Assembly: GCF_003386205.1 (NCBI RefSeq)
Contig: NZ_QRDY01000011.1
Coordinates: 27,530 to 83,248 of the forward strand
Origin: Cohnella lupini
GTDB lineage: Bacteria > Bacillota > Bacilli > Paenibacillales > Paenibacillaceae
Length of the DNA stretch: 55,719 bases
Reading direction: 5' to 3'
The notes beneath the pieces were generated by a model. The model worked only from the letters and a program-made list of their open reading frames with translations, was not told the DNA's origin and did no database searches. How positions within the stretch are numbered: position 1 is the first letter of the stretch; each line of letters starts with the position of its first letter. The translations under genes and the position numbers were made by a program. Positions 1-8,549 of this stretch are shown piece after piece.

Positions 1-232
1 AGCGAGGCTCCACGTCTCTCCGCACTTTGGAGCGCGCAGCAAGCTCTCGGAGAAAGTGGCGACAAGCGCAGCGAGGCTCCACGTCTCTCCGCACTTAGGA
101 GCGCGCAGCAAGCTCCGCAATCATCCTTTGGAGCGCAAATGCAAGCTCCAAAGCCAACGCACTACTCTCGCAGTAGTCCATCATTCGGAGAAAAGTGGCG
201 ACAAGCGCAGCGAGGCTCCACGTCTCTCCGAG
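1..232. repeat. Interspersed dyad repeat, three copies
   Basis: A segment beginning GCGACAAGCGCAGCGAGGCT occurs at 58-91 and 197-230, and its 3' half also opens the window at 1-22. Copies are about 69 bp apart (1, 70, 209 for the shared AGCGAGG start, the last gap being double). Each full copy is flanked so that GGAGAAAGTGG on the left can pair with CCACGTCTCTCC on the right, giving a stem-loop. No convincing gene covers this stretch: the reading frames here have no ribosome binding site and consist of the repeat. Confidence 0.6.
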
Positions 233-306
233 AAAATGGACGTCTCCCCCGCACCAGCCCCGCTCAGACCGCTCGTCGGTTGCTCCGCGCGCAGGCGGGT
301 GTCCAG

Positions 307-344
307 AGGGCTGCAGCCCTTGGGATCCCCCTTGGAAAGGGGGA
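307..344. repeat. Two adjacent GC-rich palindromes
   Basis: A perfect 14-bp palindrome AGGGCTGCAGCCCT (307-320) is followed by an 8-bp inverted repeat TCCCCCTT-GGA-AAGGGGGA (326-344). Neither has a T-run. They look like remains of an interspersed intergenic element rather than a terminator. Confidence 0.5.
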
Positions 345-366
345 CTTAGGGGGATCGACTCCCATT

Positions 367-387
367 AAAAAAGCCCCTGCCGGGGCT
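367..387 (-). terminator. Rho-independent terminator of cheX
   Basis: Read on the minus strand, AGCCCC-GGCA-GGGGCT is followed directly by a run of six T. It lies about 35 bp beyond the cheX stop codon. Confidence 0.85.
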
Positions 388-420
388 GTGACGCTAATAA
401 CATTCGTATAAGTCCTTGAA

Positions 421-879
421 TTATGCGATCAGCACTTGAATTTCCATCTCGCCGATGCCATCCATAATGAGCGGAACTGCCAACGCGCGACTAGCGCCGG
501 TTGCCGATGCAAAATGAGTTCCCATAATCTTCGGAGGCGTAATATCGACATGCACGCCCTGATTGTACAACATCGTGCTCGCGTTGCCGCTGATCATATT
601 GCCCAGTTCGGATATCGCGCTCTTGCCCATATCGTCGATTTCCGTAATCGCGTATCCGCCCATCATCGCGGAAATAATTCTCAACGCGACCGATTCGCTT
701 AATCCGAAAACGATATCTCCGGTCATATGTCCCGTTAGTCCGATTTGTATCCAAACGTGGTTTTCTGCGAATTTGATATCCCGGATAGAGAGCTGGCCGG
801 TGCTGGGGCGGATTTGGACCATCTGTTCGATAACCATTCGCGCGGACTCCAAAAATGGGTTGATGTACTCAGCCTTCAT
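421..879 (-). CDS. cheX: Chemotaxis protein CheX (CheC/CheX-type CheY-P phosphatase)
   Basis: The 152-residue product matches the CheX family in length and in its phosphatase signature, E-L-G-N-M-I-S-G-N near residues 92-100, where the Glu and Asn are the residues used to hydrolyse CheY phosphate. The N-terminus (YINPFLESARMVIEQM) is also typical. CheX works in the cytoplasm, usually as a dimer, and lowers CheY-P to reset the flagellar motor signal. The gene stands alone here, with a terminator just after it and the phospholipase-like gene divergent upstream; no cheY, cheA or flagellar gene is in view. A chemoreceptor lies at 9504-11501. Start is ATG with a weak AAGGGG upstream. Confidence 0.9.
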   Translation of the reverse strand: MKAEYINPFLESARMVIEQMVQIRPSTGQLSIRDIKFAENHVWIQIGLTGHMTGDIVFGLSESVALRIISAMMGGYAITEIDDMGKSAISELGNMISGNASTMLYNQGVHVDITPPKIMGTHFASATGASRALAVPLIMDGIGEMEIQVLIA

Positions 880-995
880 GCCTGAACGCGCCCCTTTTCC
901 TGCTTGGATTGAAACCGCTAGCCGTAACTGCTTTCCCCCATTATACTGAAATCATAGGTACAAGTACACTGATTTTTGTCAAAGGGGGTAGAACA

Positions 996-1943
996 TTGCC
1001 GAATATTTGGGCCCATATTCAATTCGGGAAAGAAGTCTTAACGACTATGCGGGCAACCGGATACCTGGATGACCGAGCATGGAAAAACGCGTTTCAACTC
1101 GGCTGCCAAGGACCCGATTTTTTGTTTTACGATCATTTTTTGCCGTGGCAGAAACCGACTCCTCTCAACAAGCTGGGCTCGCAGATGCATAACGTCCGGT
1201 GCGGCCCTTTTCTCCTCTCCTTATTCCAAGAGGTTAAGAATCGCGATATGAAGGATCCTGCAGTCGCTTACACGATCGGATTTCTTCTTCACCATATCCT
1301 GGACAGACATCTCCATCCCTACGTATTCAGCCGTTCCGGCTTTAAGAAATGGCACCATCAGCGTTTCGAAACGGCGATGGATTCCGTCATTCTCCTGAAG
1401 CGGGCAGGAGTGAATACCGGACTGACGTCCGTCATTCCCGAAATCGATACGGCGGGCCGATTGCCCGGTGGCTTCGCCACCGATTTCCTGCGGGTCGTAT
1501 CCCTTCATTATCCCGTGCTCGCCGGCTTAATCACCGCGGAGCAGCTTGATTATGCCGTTGCGCAATTGATGAAGGCCCAGCGCCTGTTCTTCGACCCGTC
1601 CGGTTGGAAAAGCAAGCTGCTCTTCGGCCAGATCGAACCGTTCTCTCCGCCTCGCCGTTTGCCCGAGTGGGACGTGCTGAACGAAGCCCGCCAGCCGTGG
1701 ATCGATCCGACCGACCGTACGGTCCTTCACCGTGAAAGCGCGATGGACTTATGGGATCGCGCCCTCGAGGATGCCAACGCGACGACCGCAGCAGGTATTG
1801 CTTGGTTGAAAGCCGAGCCGGGAGAAGAAGCGGATCACACTAAGATCGAATTTATAAATCTGCTTCAAGACATTTCATATGAAACCGGACTCCCATGCGA
1901 TCGGGGAAGAATTACGTACGCGGATTCCATCGTCCCGGCATAA
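996..1943 (+). CDS. Zinc-dependent phospholipase C-like protein
   Basis: The product resembles the zinc-dependent phospholipase C fold (Zn_dep_PLPC). The N-terminal P-N-I-W-A-H-I-Q-F-G block and the H-H-I-L-D-R-H-L-H-P block near residue 90 supply the histidines and aspartate expected to bind metal. I chose the TTG at 996 as start because an AAAGGGGGT ribosome binding site lies at 981-989 and because the mature-type N-terminus LPNIWAH follows at once; a frame continues upstream to 909 without a binding site. No signal peptide is visible, so it is probably cytosolic and its substrate is unknown. It converges with the UMF1 transporter gene with only 13 bp between stops and no terminator. Confidence 0.75.
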   Translation: MPNIWAHIQFGKEVLTTMRATGYLDDRAWKNAFQLGCQGPDFLFYDHFLPWQKPTPLNKLGSQMHNVRCGPFLLSLFQEVKNRDMKDPAVAYTIGFLLHHILDRHLHPYVFSRSGFKKWHHQRFETAMDSVILLKRAGVNTGLTSVIPEIDTAGRLPGGFATDFLRVVSLHYPVLAGLITAEQLDYAVAQLMKAQRLFFDPSGWKSKLLFGQIEPFSPPRRLPEWDVLNEARQPWIDPTDRTVLHRESAMDLWDRALEDANATTAAGIAWLKAEPGEEADHTKIEFINLLQDISYETGLPCDRGRITYADSIVPA

Positions 1944-1956
1944 CGCTTGAACGCGT

Positions 1957-3213
1957 CTAGCCGATCGCGCGCTCTGCTTCCCGTTCCCCTTTGGCGGTAT
2001 CGACGAAAGTCAGCAGGATCATGCCCATCACGAAGAAAAATGCGACGGCTAGAATCGCCAAGCGGCTGGAATCGCTGAATACTTTAACTAGCGCGAAGAC
2101 GAGCGGTCCCCCGAACGAGAAAAATCGGCTCGTGAACGAGAGGAAACCGTTGTATTCGGCAGCTCTGTCTCCCGGGATCAAGCGGCTATAGATCGATCGC
2201 GCAGTCGCTTGAGAGCCTCCCTGCACGAGGCCGACGAGGCCGGCGAGGATATAGAAGTGCGTGGCATTTTCCATGAAAAACCCAAGAATGACGATGACGA
2301 TGTAAATAGCCTGCGAAGCGTAAAGCATTCTCTTCGGTCCCCAGCGAACGGCTAAACTGCCGAATAAGTAAGAGGCCGGAAAACCGATGAATTGCGTTAA
2401 CAGCAGTGCGGTGATCAGCGAGCTTGTCTCTATTCCGATCGTGGTCCCATAGCTCGTGGCCATAACGATTACGGTGTTCACGCCGTCGAAGAAAAACCAA
2501 TATGCGATCATGAACTTCCACAATTCCGGATATTGCCGAATCTGGGAGAAGGTTGTCCGAAGCCGATGCATACCCTCGCGCACATGCTTCGCCGCGCTTA
2601 GCCGAACGGCGGGCTGCGGCACCTTCACGTTGCGGAAGATCGGGATGGAGAAGATCAGCCACCACAGGCCTACCGTCAGGAACGATAGCTGAGAGCCGCC
2701 CGTGCTATCCTTAAGTCCGAACAACTCCGGACTCTGTATGAACAATATATTCAGTGCCAGCAATACTCCTCCGCCCAGATATCCCATCGCAAACCCTCGG
2801 GCGCTTACTTTCTCCCTCATACCCGGCGAGGAAATGTCGTTAAGCAGCGCATCGTAGAAGGTATTCCCGGCACCAAAGCCGATCATTCCGAAGACGACTA
2901 GCGCCGAGGCGAACAAGACGTCTCCATTTCCCGGCAATACGAGCAACATGCTGGACAATGCGCCTATAATCGCGAACATCCCTAGAAACTTAAGCTTAAA
3001 CCCCGAGTAATCCGCTATCGCCCCGAGAAGAGGCGACAGCAATGCCACCACGATCGCGGCAGCCGTCTGCGTGAAGCCCCAGTCGGAATCCGTGCCTCCG
3101 ATCGCATCGATATAATAAATCGGCATGACCGCCGCCATGATCGTCGTGGCAAACGCGGAATTCGCCCAGTCGTACATGACCCATGATCTAATCGTCTTCC
3201 TATCGTCCCGCAC
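1957..3213 (-). CDS. UMF1-family MFS transporter
   Basis: A 12-helix major facilitator of the UMF1 (Atg22-like) type: the N-terminal S-W-V-M-Y-D-W-A-N-S-A-F motif is the hallmark of this family, and hydrophobic segments fill the rest to residue 405. Members are proposed effluxers, but the substrate is unknown. I place the start at a GTG (3211-3213, V-R-D-D-R-K), since AGGAG lies 8 bp upstream; the frame extends to 3288 without a better site. The product would be 418 residues. The next gene downstream on the same strand is on the other side of the window edge of this cluster (cheX), with the phospholipase gene converging in between. Confidence 0.8.
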   Translation of the reverse strand: MRDDRKTIRSWVMYDWANSAFATTIMAAVMPIYYIDAIGGTDSDWGFTQTAAAIVVALLSPLLGAIADYSGFKLKFLGMFAIIGALSSMLLVLPGNGDVLFASALVVFGMIGFGAGNTFYDALLNDISSPGMREKVSARGFAMGYLGGGVLLALNILFIQSPELFGLKDSTGGSQLSFLTVGLWWLIFSIPIFRNVKVPQPAVRLSAAKHVREGMHRLRTTFSQIRQYPELWKFMIAYWFFFDGVNTVIVMATSYGTTIGIETSSLITALLLTQFIGFPASYLFGSLAVRWGPKRMLYASQAIYIVIVILGFFMENATHFYILAGLVGLVQGGSQATARSIYSRLIPGDRAAEYNGFLSFTSRFFSFGGPLVFALVKVFSDSSRLAILAVAFFFVMGMILLTFVDTAKGEREAERAIG

Positions 3214-3373
3214 TTCATCCGCTCCTTCGCCTATTTTTCGCTTATGCGGAAACATTCGACGGTTGTGGGCGAATTCCTGTGGGCGCAATTAACCAACAAC
3301 CGCTATTACTTAAATTTAATATGAAATTTACATTGCGCTATGGCGCTGATAACTGCAAATCCGCTGAACGAAG

Positions 3374-3418
3374 AAAATCCCTCGGATAGTCGCGTAAATC
3401 GACTCTCCAAGGGATTTT
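3374..3418 (-). terminator. Terminator of the DHA2-padR operon
   Basis: Inverted repeat AAAATCCCT...AGGGATTTT with an inner TCGACT/AGTCG arm, about 10 bp after the padR stop codon on the minus strand; the arm ends in T residues. Confidence 0.8.
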
Positions 3419-3428
3419 CGTTTCGTTA

Positions 3429-4007
3429 TTACGCCTCTTCGGATGGAGAAGCTTCGCGCTTCCCTTCGGCCAGCCGCCCGTTCTCGGCGTCCGTCAGCAG
3501 ATCGCGGATCCAATCCCGCTCCGTTTCGCTGAAGCGCAGAATGCCGCGAATCATATGCACGGCACCGGGGGGAAGCCAGCTTCCCTTCAGCTCGAGCACG
3601 TACTGAATATGCGCGATTCTTGCTTCGCACGACTCCAGTTGTTTCCGCGCGAGTTCCGCCAAGCGATCCGAATCTCCATGCCGGGCGAACGGCAACGCGA
3701 TGAATATCGGATGCGTCGGATACGCCGGCTGTTCCATTTGCTCGTAAAGCTCGTCGAGGAACGAGGCCTTTCCTTTTTCGGTAATCCGGTACACCGTCTT
3801 ATCCGGTCTTTTGTCCCCGGGGGAGGGGATGACCTCGAAAGCCTCGATCAAGCCGCCTTCCCGCAATTGATCGACCGCGTAATACAGTGATCCATCCCGC
3901 AGTTTGAAGGTCAAATGCCAGTTCCGTTCCTTGATCGTTTGACGGATCTCGTACGGATGCCGATCGCTTTCCATCAACAATCCCAGAATGATCAGCTTCA
4001 TCGACAT
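3429..4007 (-). CDS. PadR-family transcriptional regulator
   Basis: The 192-residue product has an N-terminal PadR winged helix (M-K-L-I-I-L-G-L-L...H-P-Y-E-I-R; D-G-S-L-Y-Y-A-V-D-Q-L; K-T-V-Y-R-I-T-E-K-G, residues 3-80) and a C-terminal helical Vir_act_alpha_C-type dimerisation part. It lies 7 bp after the DHA2 efflux gene and shares its transcript, so it very probably represses the pump and itself until a ligand binds. Two copies of a palindromic site in the operon promoter (5681-5696 and 5711-5726) are the likely operators. The ribosome binding site is weak (GGGGG about 11 bp upstream), which fits coupling to the upstream gene. The first two codons offer two ATGs. Confidence 0.9.
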   Translation of the reverse strand: MSMKLIILGLLMESDRHPYEIRQTIKERNWHLTFKLRDGSLYYAVDQLREGGLIEAFEVIPSPGDKRPDKTVYRITEKGKASFLDELYEQMEQPAYPTHPIFIALPFARHGDSDRLAELARKQLESCEARIAHIQYVLELKGSWLPPGAVHMIRGILRFSETERDWIRDLLTDAENGRLAEGKREASPSEEA

Positions 4008-4014
4008 GGGTTAC

Positions 4015-5637
4015 TTAACCCCCGTGGTAAGACGGCTCCGGTTTGCCGACGCCTTCGGCCTTCGGACCTTGCGATCCCTGAGAACCGGGCGTGCCTTTCG
4101 GACCTTGCGGTCCGGACGACCCCTGTTGTCCCGGGTTCGTTTTCTCCATTCGGGCATTGCCCATGAGGATGACGAATACGAATGCGATTATCGGCAGAAG
4201 CACCGACCATTGGAAAATATAGATGATCGAATCCCCCAGCTTTCCTAGCAGTTCGTTTACGATAGTCGGTGACAAGCCCATCTGGGCTTGAATCGTAGGA
4301 TCGAGCAGCGCTTGCCCTCCCTTGATCTGTTCGGCCATCTGCGGGCTGATATCGGGAAGCGCCTGAACGCCTTGCTGGAATTCATGCTTCTGAAGGGTAC
4401 CGAACACCGTCACGCCCAATGCCGAACCGATGGTTCTGAAGAACGTAATGAGCGAAGATGCCGAGCCTTTGAACTGAGGAGGAACGGAATTAAGAGTCGA
4501 AATGTTAAGGAGCGAGAAGGAAACTCCCATTCCAAGTCCGACGATGACCATGAAAAAAGTAATCAACAGACGGCTAGTCGACTCATCCATAACGAATCCG
4601 AGCAGGAACGAACCGACGAGCAGCGTCAGCGCAGAGAGGATCATCACATCCCGGTATCTGAACCTGATCGCTATTCTTCCGCCGATCTGGGCGCTAATGA
4701 CAACGCCGAGCATCATCGGGGTGAGCACGGTGCTCGTTTCCGTAGCCGTCTTATGGAAGACGCCTTGGATGAAAATCGGAATGTACGTTGCGCTTGCCAT
4801 CATGACCGCCCCGTACAGCAAGCTGATACCCATGCTTCCGGTAAACAAGCGCCGTTGGAACAGGCTTAACTTGATAATCGGATCCTTGGCGACCCTTTCC
4901 ACTAATAGGAAAGCGATCAACATAACGACGGATCCCGCGAATAACGAAATGGTCTTCGCCGAATCCCACGCCCATCCATCCGATCCGCCCAGCTCCAGAC
5001 CGAACATCAAGCAGAGGATCGCTCCGGTCAGCAGTATGGCTCCCGCCCAATCGATGACTTGTTTTTTGGTCACCTTAGACTCGTGATAAGCACGCATGAT
5101 GAATATGATCGCAAGAATTCCGATGGGCACGTTGATGTAGAAAATCCAGCGCCAGCTGAGATTATCGGTAATCGTCCCGCCTAAGATCGGTCCGAATACG
5201 CTCGATAGTCCGAACACGGCTCCGAATAACCCCATCATTTTGCCCCGCTTCTCGGCCGGGAACAGATCGAATATGATCGTGAACACGATCGGCATCAACG
5301 CGCCGCCGCCGATCCCTTGAATGGCGCGGTAAATAATGAGCTGATCCATGTTCTGCGCCGTCCCGCAGAGGATAGAGCCGATTAAGAACAGCGCCAAACC
5401 CATTAGGAAAAATCTTTTACGACCGTACATATCCGAAAGCTTGCCGAAAATCGGCGTAGAGACGACCATCGCGATCATGTAGGCGGAATAAACCCATATA
5501 AAGCTTTCGAAGCCGCCTAATTTCTTAATGATGGTAGTCATCGCGGTGGAAACGATCGTCTGGTCCAACGCGGCCATGAATAGGCCGAGTAACAGACCCG
5601 CTACCACCAGCTTGGTATTGCTTTTTTTCACGTCCAT
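4015..5637 (-). CDS. DHA2-family (EmrB/QacA type) multidrug efflux MFS transporter with collagen-like tail
   Basis: A 540-residue, 14-helix drug:H+ antiporter. Signals are L-D-Q-T-I-V-S-T-A in helix 1, the loop G-K-L-S-D-M-Y-G-R-K-R (motif A) near residue 65, and G-P-I-L-G-G (motif C) near residue 150. The last 38 residues are unusual: eight uninterrupted G-X-Y triplets at about 503-526, starting GQQ-GSS-GPQ-GPK, then a short Gly/Pro end. This tail should lie in the cytoplasm after the last helix. The gene leads a two-gene operon with padR, from a clear sigma-A promoter with operators. Ribosome binding site AAAGGATG. Drug specificity cannot be told from sequence. Confidence 0.92.
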   Translation of the reverse strand: MDVKKSNTKLVVAGLLLGLFMAALDQTIVSTAMTTIIKKLGGFESFIWVYSAYMIAMVVSTPIFGKLSDMYGRKRFFLMGLALFLIGSILCGTAQNMDQLIIYRAIQGIGGGALMPIVFTIIFDLFPAEKRGKMMGLFGAVFGLSSVFGPILGGTITDNLSWRWIFYINVPIGILAIIFIMRAYHESKVTKKQVIDWAGAILLTGAILCLMFGLELGGSDGWAWDSAKTISLFAGSVVMLIAFLLVERVAKDPIIKLSLFQRRLFTGSMGISLLYGAVMMASATYIPIFIQGVFHKTATETSTVLTPMMLGVVISAQIGGRIAIRFRYRDVMILSALTLLVGSFLLGFVMDESTSRLLITFFMVIVGLGMGVSFSLLNISTLNSVPPQFKGSASSLITFFRTIGSALGVTVFGTLQKHEFQQGVQALPDISPQMAEQIKGGQALLDPTIQAQMGLSPTIVNELLGKLGDSIIYIFQWSVLLPIIAFVFVILMGNARMEKTNPGQQGSSGPQGPKGTPGSQGSQGPKAEGVGKPEPSYHGG

Positions 5638-5680
5638 AATCTTACGACATCCTTTCTGAATAACGATCGAACCTTCTAAG

Positions 5681-5734
5681 TACTCAAATTTGATTACCCA
5701 ATCGCTATTATACTCAAATTTGAGTATCTTTCAA
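5681..5734 (-). promoter_or_regulatory. Promoter and twin PadR-type operators of the efflux operon
   Basis: Minus-strand promoter: -35 TTGAAA (5729-5734), 16-bp spacer, -10 TATAAT (5707-5712). A perfect 16-bp palindrome TACTCAAATTTGAGTA (5711-5726) fills the spacer and touches the -10. A second near-copy TACTCAAATTTGATTA lies at 5681-5696, exactly 30 bp away, so on the same face of the helix about three turns downstream. The layout fits repression by occlusion; PadR is the likely binder because its gene is in the operon. Confidence 0.8.
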
Positions 5735-5840
5735 CCCTTTGCTCCGAAATAAATAATCCCCTATAATAAAACCAATGACAAATCCTTTTTATATCCTTTA
5801 GAATCCATGATAAATTTATTCAATCTACGGAGGCGATCAG

Positions 5841-6743
5841 GTGAACATTAGCCAATTGGAGACCTTAGTCACGATATCCAAGACGCTAAGCTTCCGCAAA
5901 GCCGGGGAAGTATTGAACTTAACTCAGCCCGCCGTTTCCGCGCAGATCAAAAGCTTGGAGGACGAATTCAAGGCCATTCTCGTCGATCGCAATCATCCCG
6001 TAACCTTGACCGACCGGGGCCAAGTATTCCTTGATCACGCCGAGCAAATATTGGCCGTCGTGGAGCAATTGAAGCAAAAGCTATCGGATCTGAACCAAAT
6101 CCCCCAAGGCCATATCGTGCTTGGAACGACGACCTCAATCGCGATTCAAATTTTGCCGAGGGTGCTTTCCTATTTTCAGAATCAATTTCCGCTTATTAAA
6201 ACAAGCATCTTATCGATGACCTCTACGCAAGTGCTCTCCAGCGTCGAGAACGGCACCGTCGACATCGGAATCTGTTACTTGACGGTTAGAAGCCCTCAAG
6301 TCGAAACGTCGATTCTCTATTACGATACGTTCGAATTCGTCGTAGCCCCGCAGCATCCTCTAGCTTCGTCGAAGCGGATTACGATTTCCATGCTAAAGGA
6401 TGTTCCGCTCATTATGTTATCGCCGGACACGCTCGGTCGCCGTTTCGTCGACCGCATCTTCAGCGAGCATGGCCTGGAGCCGAATATCGCCATGGAGCTC
6501 GGAAGCAGCGAAGAAGTCAAGCGGATGGTGGAGCTCAACATGGGAGCCGCCGTCGTGTCGAAGCTATCGATCGCCAGCGAGCTGCGACGCGGTACGCTGA
6601 AGATGATTTCGGTTACGGAGCTCGAAGTCAGTCATCCCGTCGGAGTCATGACCAAATCCGGCCGATACGTGAACAGCGCGATGCGACAGTTCCTTAACGA
6701 TTTGAAAGGCATGCCCGAGGATCAATTTATCGGCAGCGAATAA
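5841..6743 (+). CDS. LysR-family transcriptional regulator
   Basis: A full-length (300 residues) LysR regulator: winged helix-turn-helix at residues 1-60 (S-F-R-K-A-G-E-V-L-N-L-T-Q-P-A-V-S), then a periplasmic-binding-type effector domain beginning G-H-I-V-L-G-T-T-T-S. GTG start with GGAGG at 5829-5833. It is divergent from the efflux/padR operon and is followed after 22 bp by the PHP phosphatase gene in the same direction, so it may be cotranscribed with that gene. The effector and targets are unknown. Confidence 0.88.
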   Translation: MNISQLETLVTISKTLSFRKAGEVLNLTQPAVSAQIKSLEDEFKAILVDRNHPVTLTDRGQVFLDHAEQILAVVEQLKQKLSDLNQIPQGHIVLGTTTSIAIQILPRVLSYFQNQFPLIKTSILSMTSTQVLSSVENGTVDIGICYLTVRSPQVETSILYYDTFEFVVAPQHPLASSKRITISMLKDVPLIMLSPDTLGRRFVDRIFSEHGLEPNIAMELGSSEEVKRMVELNMGAAVVSKLSIASELRRGTLKMISVTELEVSHPVGVMTKSGRYVNSAMRQFLNDLKGMPEDQFIGSE

Positions 6744-6765
6744 CGATAGATCGAGGAGTGAAGAC

Positions 6766-7578
6766 ATGAAATTCGATTTGCATACGCACCATGACAGATG
6801 CGGGCATGCGTCCGGTAAGATCGACGATTACATCTCGGCCGCTATCCGGGCCGGCATGCAGGTTATCGGAATATCCGACCACTCGCCATATTTTGCTCAT
6901 GAACACGATCAACCTCAACCCGGCATCGCCATGGCTAGAAGCGACTTCCCTAACTACGTAGCGGAAGTTCTGCGGCTTAAAGACAAATACAGGGACAAAA
7001 TCGAAGTGCTGCTCGGAGTCGAGTCCGACTTCTATGTCGATCAAATCGATTTGTACCGTTCCTCCTACGAGCCTTATCCCTTCGATTACATCATCGGATC
7101 CGTTCACCAGACCCGGGGCGTCAGCATCTTCAATCGCAACAGATGGAACGGCAAAGAAACGGAAGAACAAATCGAAGAGAAAAAACATTATTACGAGCTA
7201 ATCCGGCAATCCGCCCACAGCGGGCTGTTCCAGGTGCTTGGTCATATCGACGCGATGAAGGGCTACTTCCCTCTCTTCAGCAACATTACCGGCGCGGAAG
7301 AGGAAATCGACGAAGCGCTTAAAGCCGTCGCTGCCAACGACATCTCCATCGAAATCAATACGAGCGGGAAGACGAAATATTGCGGAGGCTGGTATCCATC
7401 CGACGTTATATTGGAGCGAGCCCATCACTTCGGCGTCGACGTCACTTTCGGATCGGACGCCCACGTGCCCGACCGCGTAGGCGAAGATTGGGAATTGGTG
7501 CAGAAGCGTTTGCGTGAAATCGGCTTTAGTCGCTGGGTGTTTTTCCGGCAGAAACAGAAGGTCGTCGTATCTTTGTAG
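6766..7578 (+). CDS. PHP-domain phosphatase, histidinol-phosphatase (HisJ) family
   Basis: A 270-residue PHP-domain protein. Metal ligands are visible in the N-terminal H-T-H-H (residues 6-9, F-D-L-H-T-H-H), the G-I-S-D-H-S block near residue 42, G-S-V-H-Q near 110, G-H-I-D near 160 and the C-terminal G-S-D-A-H block. This is the pattern of HisK/HisJ histidinol phosphatases, which remove phosphate from L-histidinol phosphate in histidine synthesis. No other his gene is near, so the true substrate could be another phosphoester. Start ATG with GAGGAGTG just upstream; preceded by a LysR gene and followed by a strong terminator. Confidence 0.8.
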   Translation: MKFDLHTHHDRCGHASGKIDDYISAAIRAGMQVIGISDHSPYFAHEHDQPQPGIAMARSDFPNYVAEVLRLKDKYRDKIEVLLGVESDFYVDQIDLYRSSYEPYPFDYIIGSVHQTRGVSIFNRNRWNGKETEEQIEEKKHYYELIRQSAHSGLFQVLGHIDAMKGYFPLFSNITGAEEEIDEALKAVAANDISIEINTSGKTKYCGGWYPSDVILERAHHFGVDVTFGSDAHVPDRVGEDWELVQKRLREIGFSRWVFFRQKQKVVVSL

Positions 7579-7603
7579 GTTGCGCTACATATCTCGTAAA
7601 AAG

Positions 7604-7648
7604 AAAAACCTTCAAGTCCGTCAAAAGCGGTGAACTTGAAGGTTTTTT
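7604..7648 (+). terminator. Terminator after the PHP phosphatase gene
   Basis: AAAAACCTTCAAGT (7604-7617) pairs with ACTTGAAGGTTTTT (7634-7647) and is followed by T. The A-run on the left makes it potentially bidirectional. Confidence 0.85.
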
Positions 7649-7683
7649 GCGGTTTTATCGAGCTATCAGAATGCTTTCCGATA

Positions 7684-7719
7684 GAAAAAAAAGGAAGCCC
7701 GCCATCGGTGGCAGGCTTC
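7684..7719 (-). terminator. Terminator of the DoxX-pirin operon
   Basis: On the minus strand GAAGCCTGCCACCGATGGCGGGCTTC forms a hairpin (7694-7719) followed by a run of eight T. It lies about 100 bp past the pirin stop codon. Confidence 0.85.
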
Positions 7720-7821
7720 AATCATATGAAAAAAGGGGGTCTTGTTTATTATCTTATCCAACCACTGCAACAGGCGGATGACAGGAATGTTTCAATTGTG
7801 TAACAAAAGCTTTCATAACCT

Positions 7822-8526
7822 TTAAGGCAAGTCTATCAGTAAAATGCTGGCGCCTTCCGGACTTACGATCGTCAACTCGGAAACGTCCGTGATCCTCGCG
7901 GCATCTCGCCGTCCGAGCTCATGCATTCCGTTTAAGCTGATATCGCCTTCGAGCACGAAGAGAAACGCTTTCCTCCCTGATGGTTGCGAAAAGGTTAACG
8001 GTTTATTCACGGATAGCTCCGATAGATAAACGGTCATATCCTGATGTACTCGTGCGACTTTTCCTTCGACCCCGTTAACGGAGGCAACCGGAACAAGAAC
8101 GTCCGCCAGCCTGTCTTTGTCGAACTCCGTCGTCTCATACGAAGGAGTCACGCCCTTCTCGTTCGGTACGAACCACATTTGCAATAAATCGAGCTGTTCC
8201 TCTTTGGAAATATTGAATTCCGAATGGAAAACCCCAGTCCCCGCGGACATCCGTTGAATGCCGCCCCAAGTCGTCTCCGCTATGTTGCCCAAGCTATCCC
8301 GATGCTCCAATCTACCTCTTAGGACGATCGTCACGATCTCCATCTCTCGGTGCGGATGCATGCCGAACCCTTGCGCCGCCGCTATGGAATCGTCGTTCAT
8401 CACTCTCATAGGTCCGAATTGCATGTAATTAGGATCGTAGTAATCCGCGAACGAAAAGCTGAAATTCGATTTTAACCAGCCGTTGTCCGCGGAATAACGC
8501 TCGTCAGCTCGTTGAATGGCAATCAT
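7822..8526 (-). CDS. Pirin-family protein
   Basis: The 234-residue product has the pirin bicupin layout: the N-terminal cupin carries the metal-binding M-H-P-H-R-E-M-E motif near residue 56-63 and the H-S-E-F-N motif near 100, and the C-terminal half has the expected K-A-F-L-F-V-L-E-G strand pattern. Bacterial pirins are often quercetinase-like or redox-linked; no substrate can be assigned. I start it at the ATG 8524-8526 because AAGGAGG lies 8 bp upstream; a longer frame to 8562 runs into the doxX gene. It follows doxX by 23 bp and the pair is divergent from an HxlR regulator, which suggests a redox or electrophile response unit. Confidence 0.88.
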   Translation of the reverse strand: MIAIQRADERYSADNGWLKSNFSFSFADYYDPNYMQFGPMRVMNDDSIAAAQGFGMHPHREMEIVTIVLRGRLEHRDSLGNIAETTWGGIQRMSAGTGVFHSEFNISKEEQLDLLQMWFVPNEKGVTPSYETTEFDKDRLADVLVPVASVNGVEGKVARVHQDMTVYLSELSVNKPLTFSQPSGRKAFLFVLEGDISLNGMHELGRRDAARITDVSELTIVSPEGASILLIDLP

Positions 8527-8549
8527 GGCTTCACGCCTCCTTGTTTCGT

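Noticed and set aside
56..411. Arg/Ser-rich frames of 90-97 residues
   Set aside because: They are made of the dyad repeat and contain the cheX terminator.
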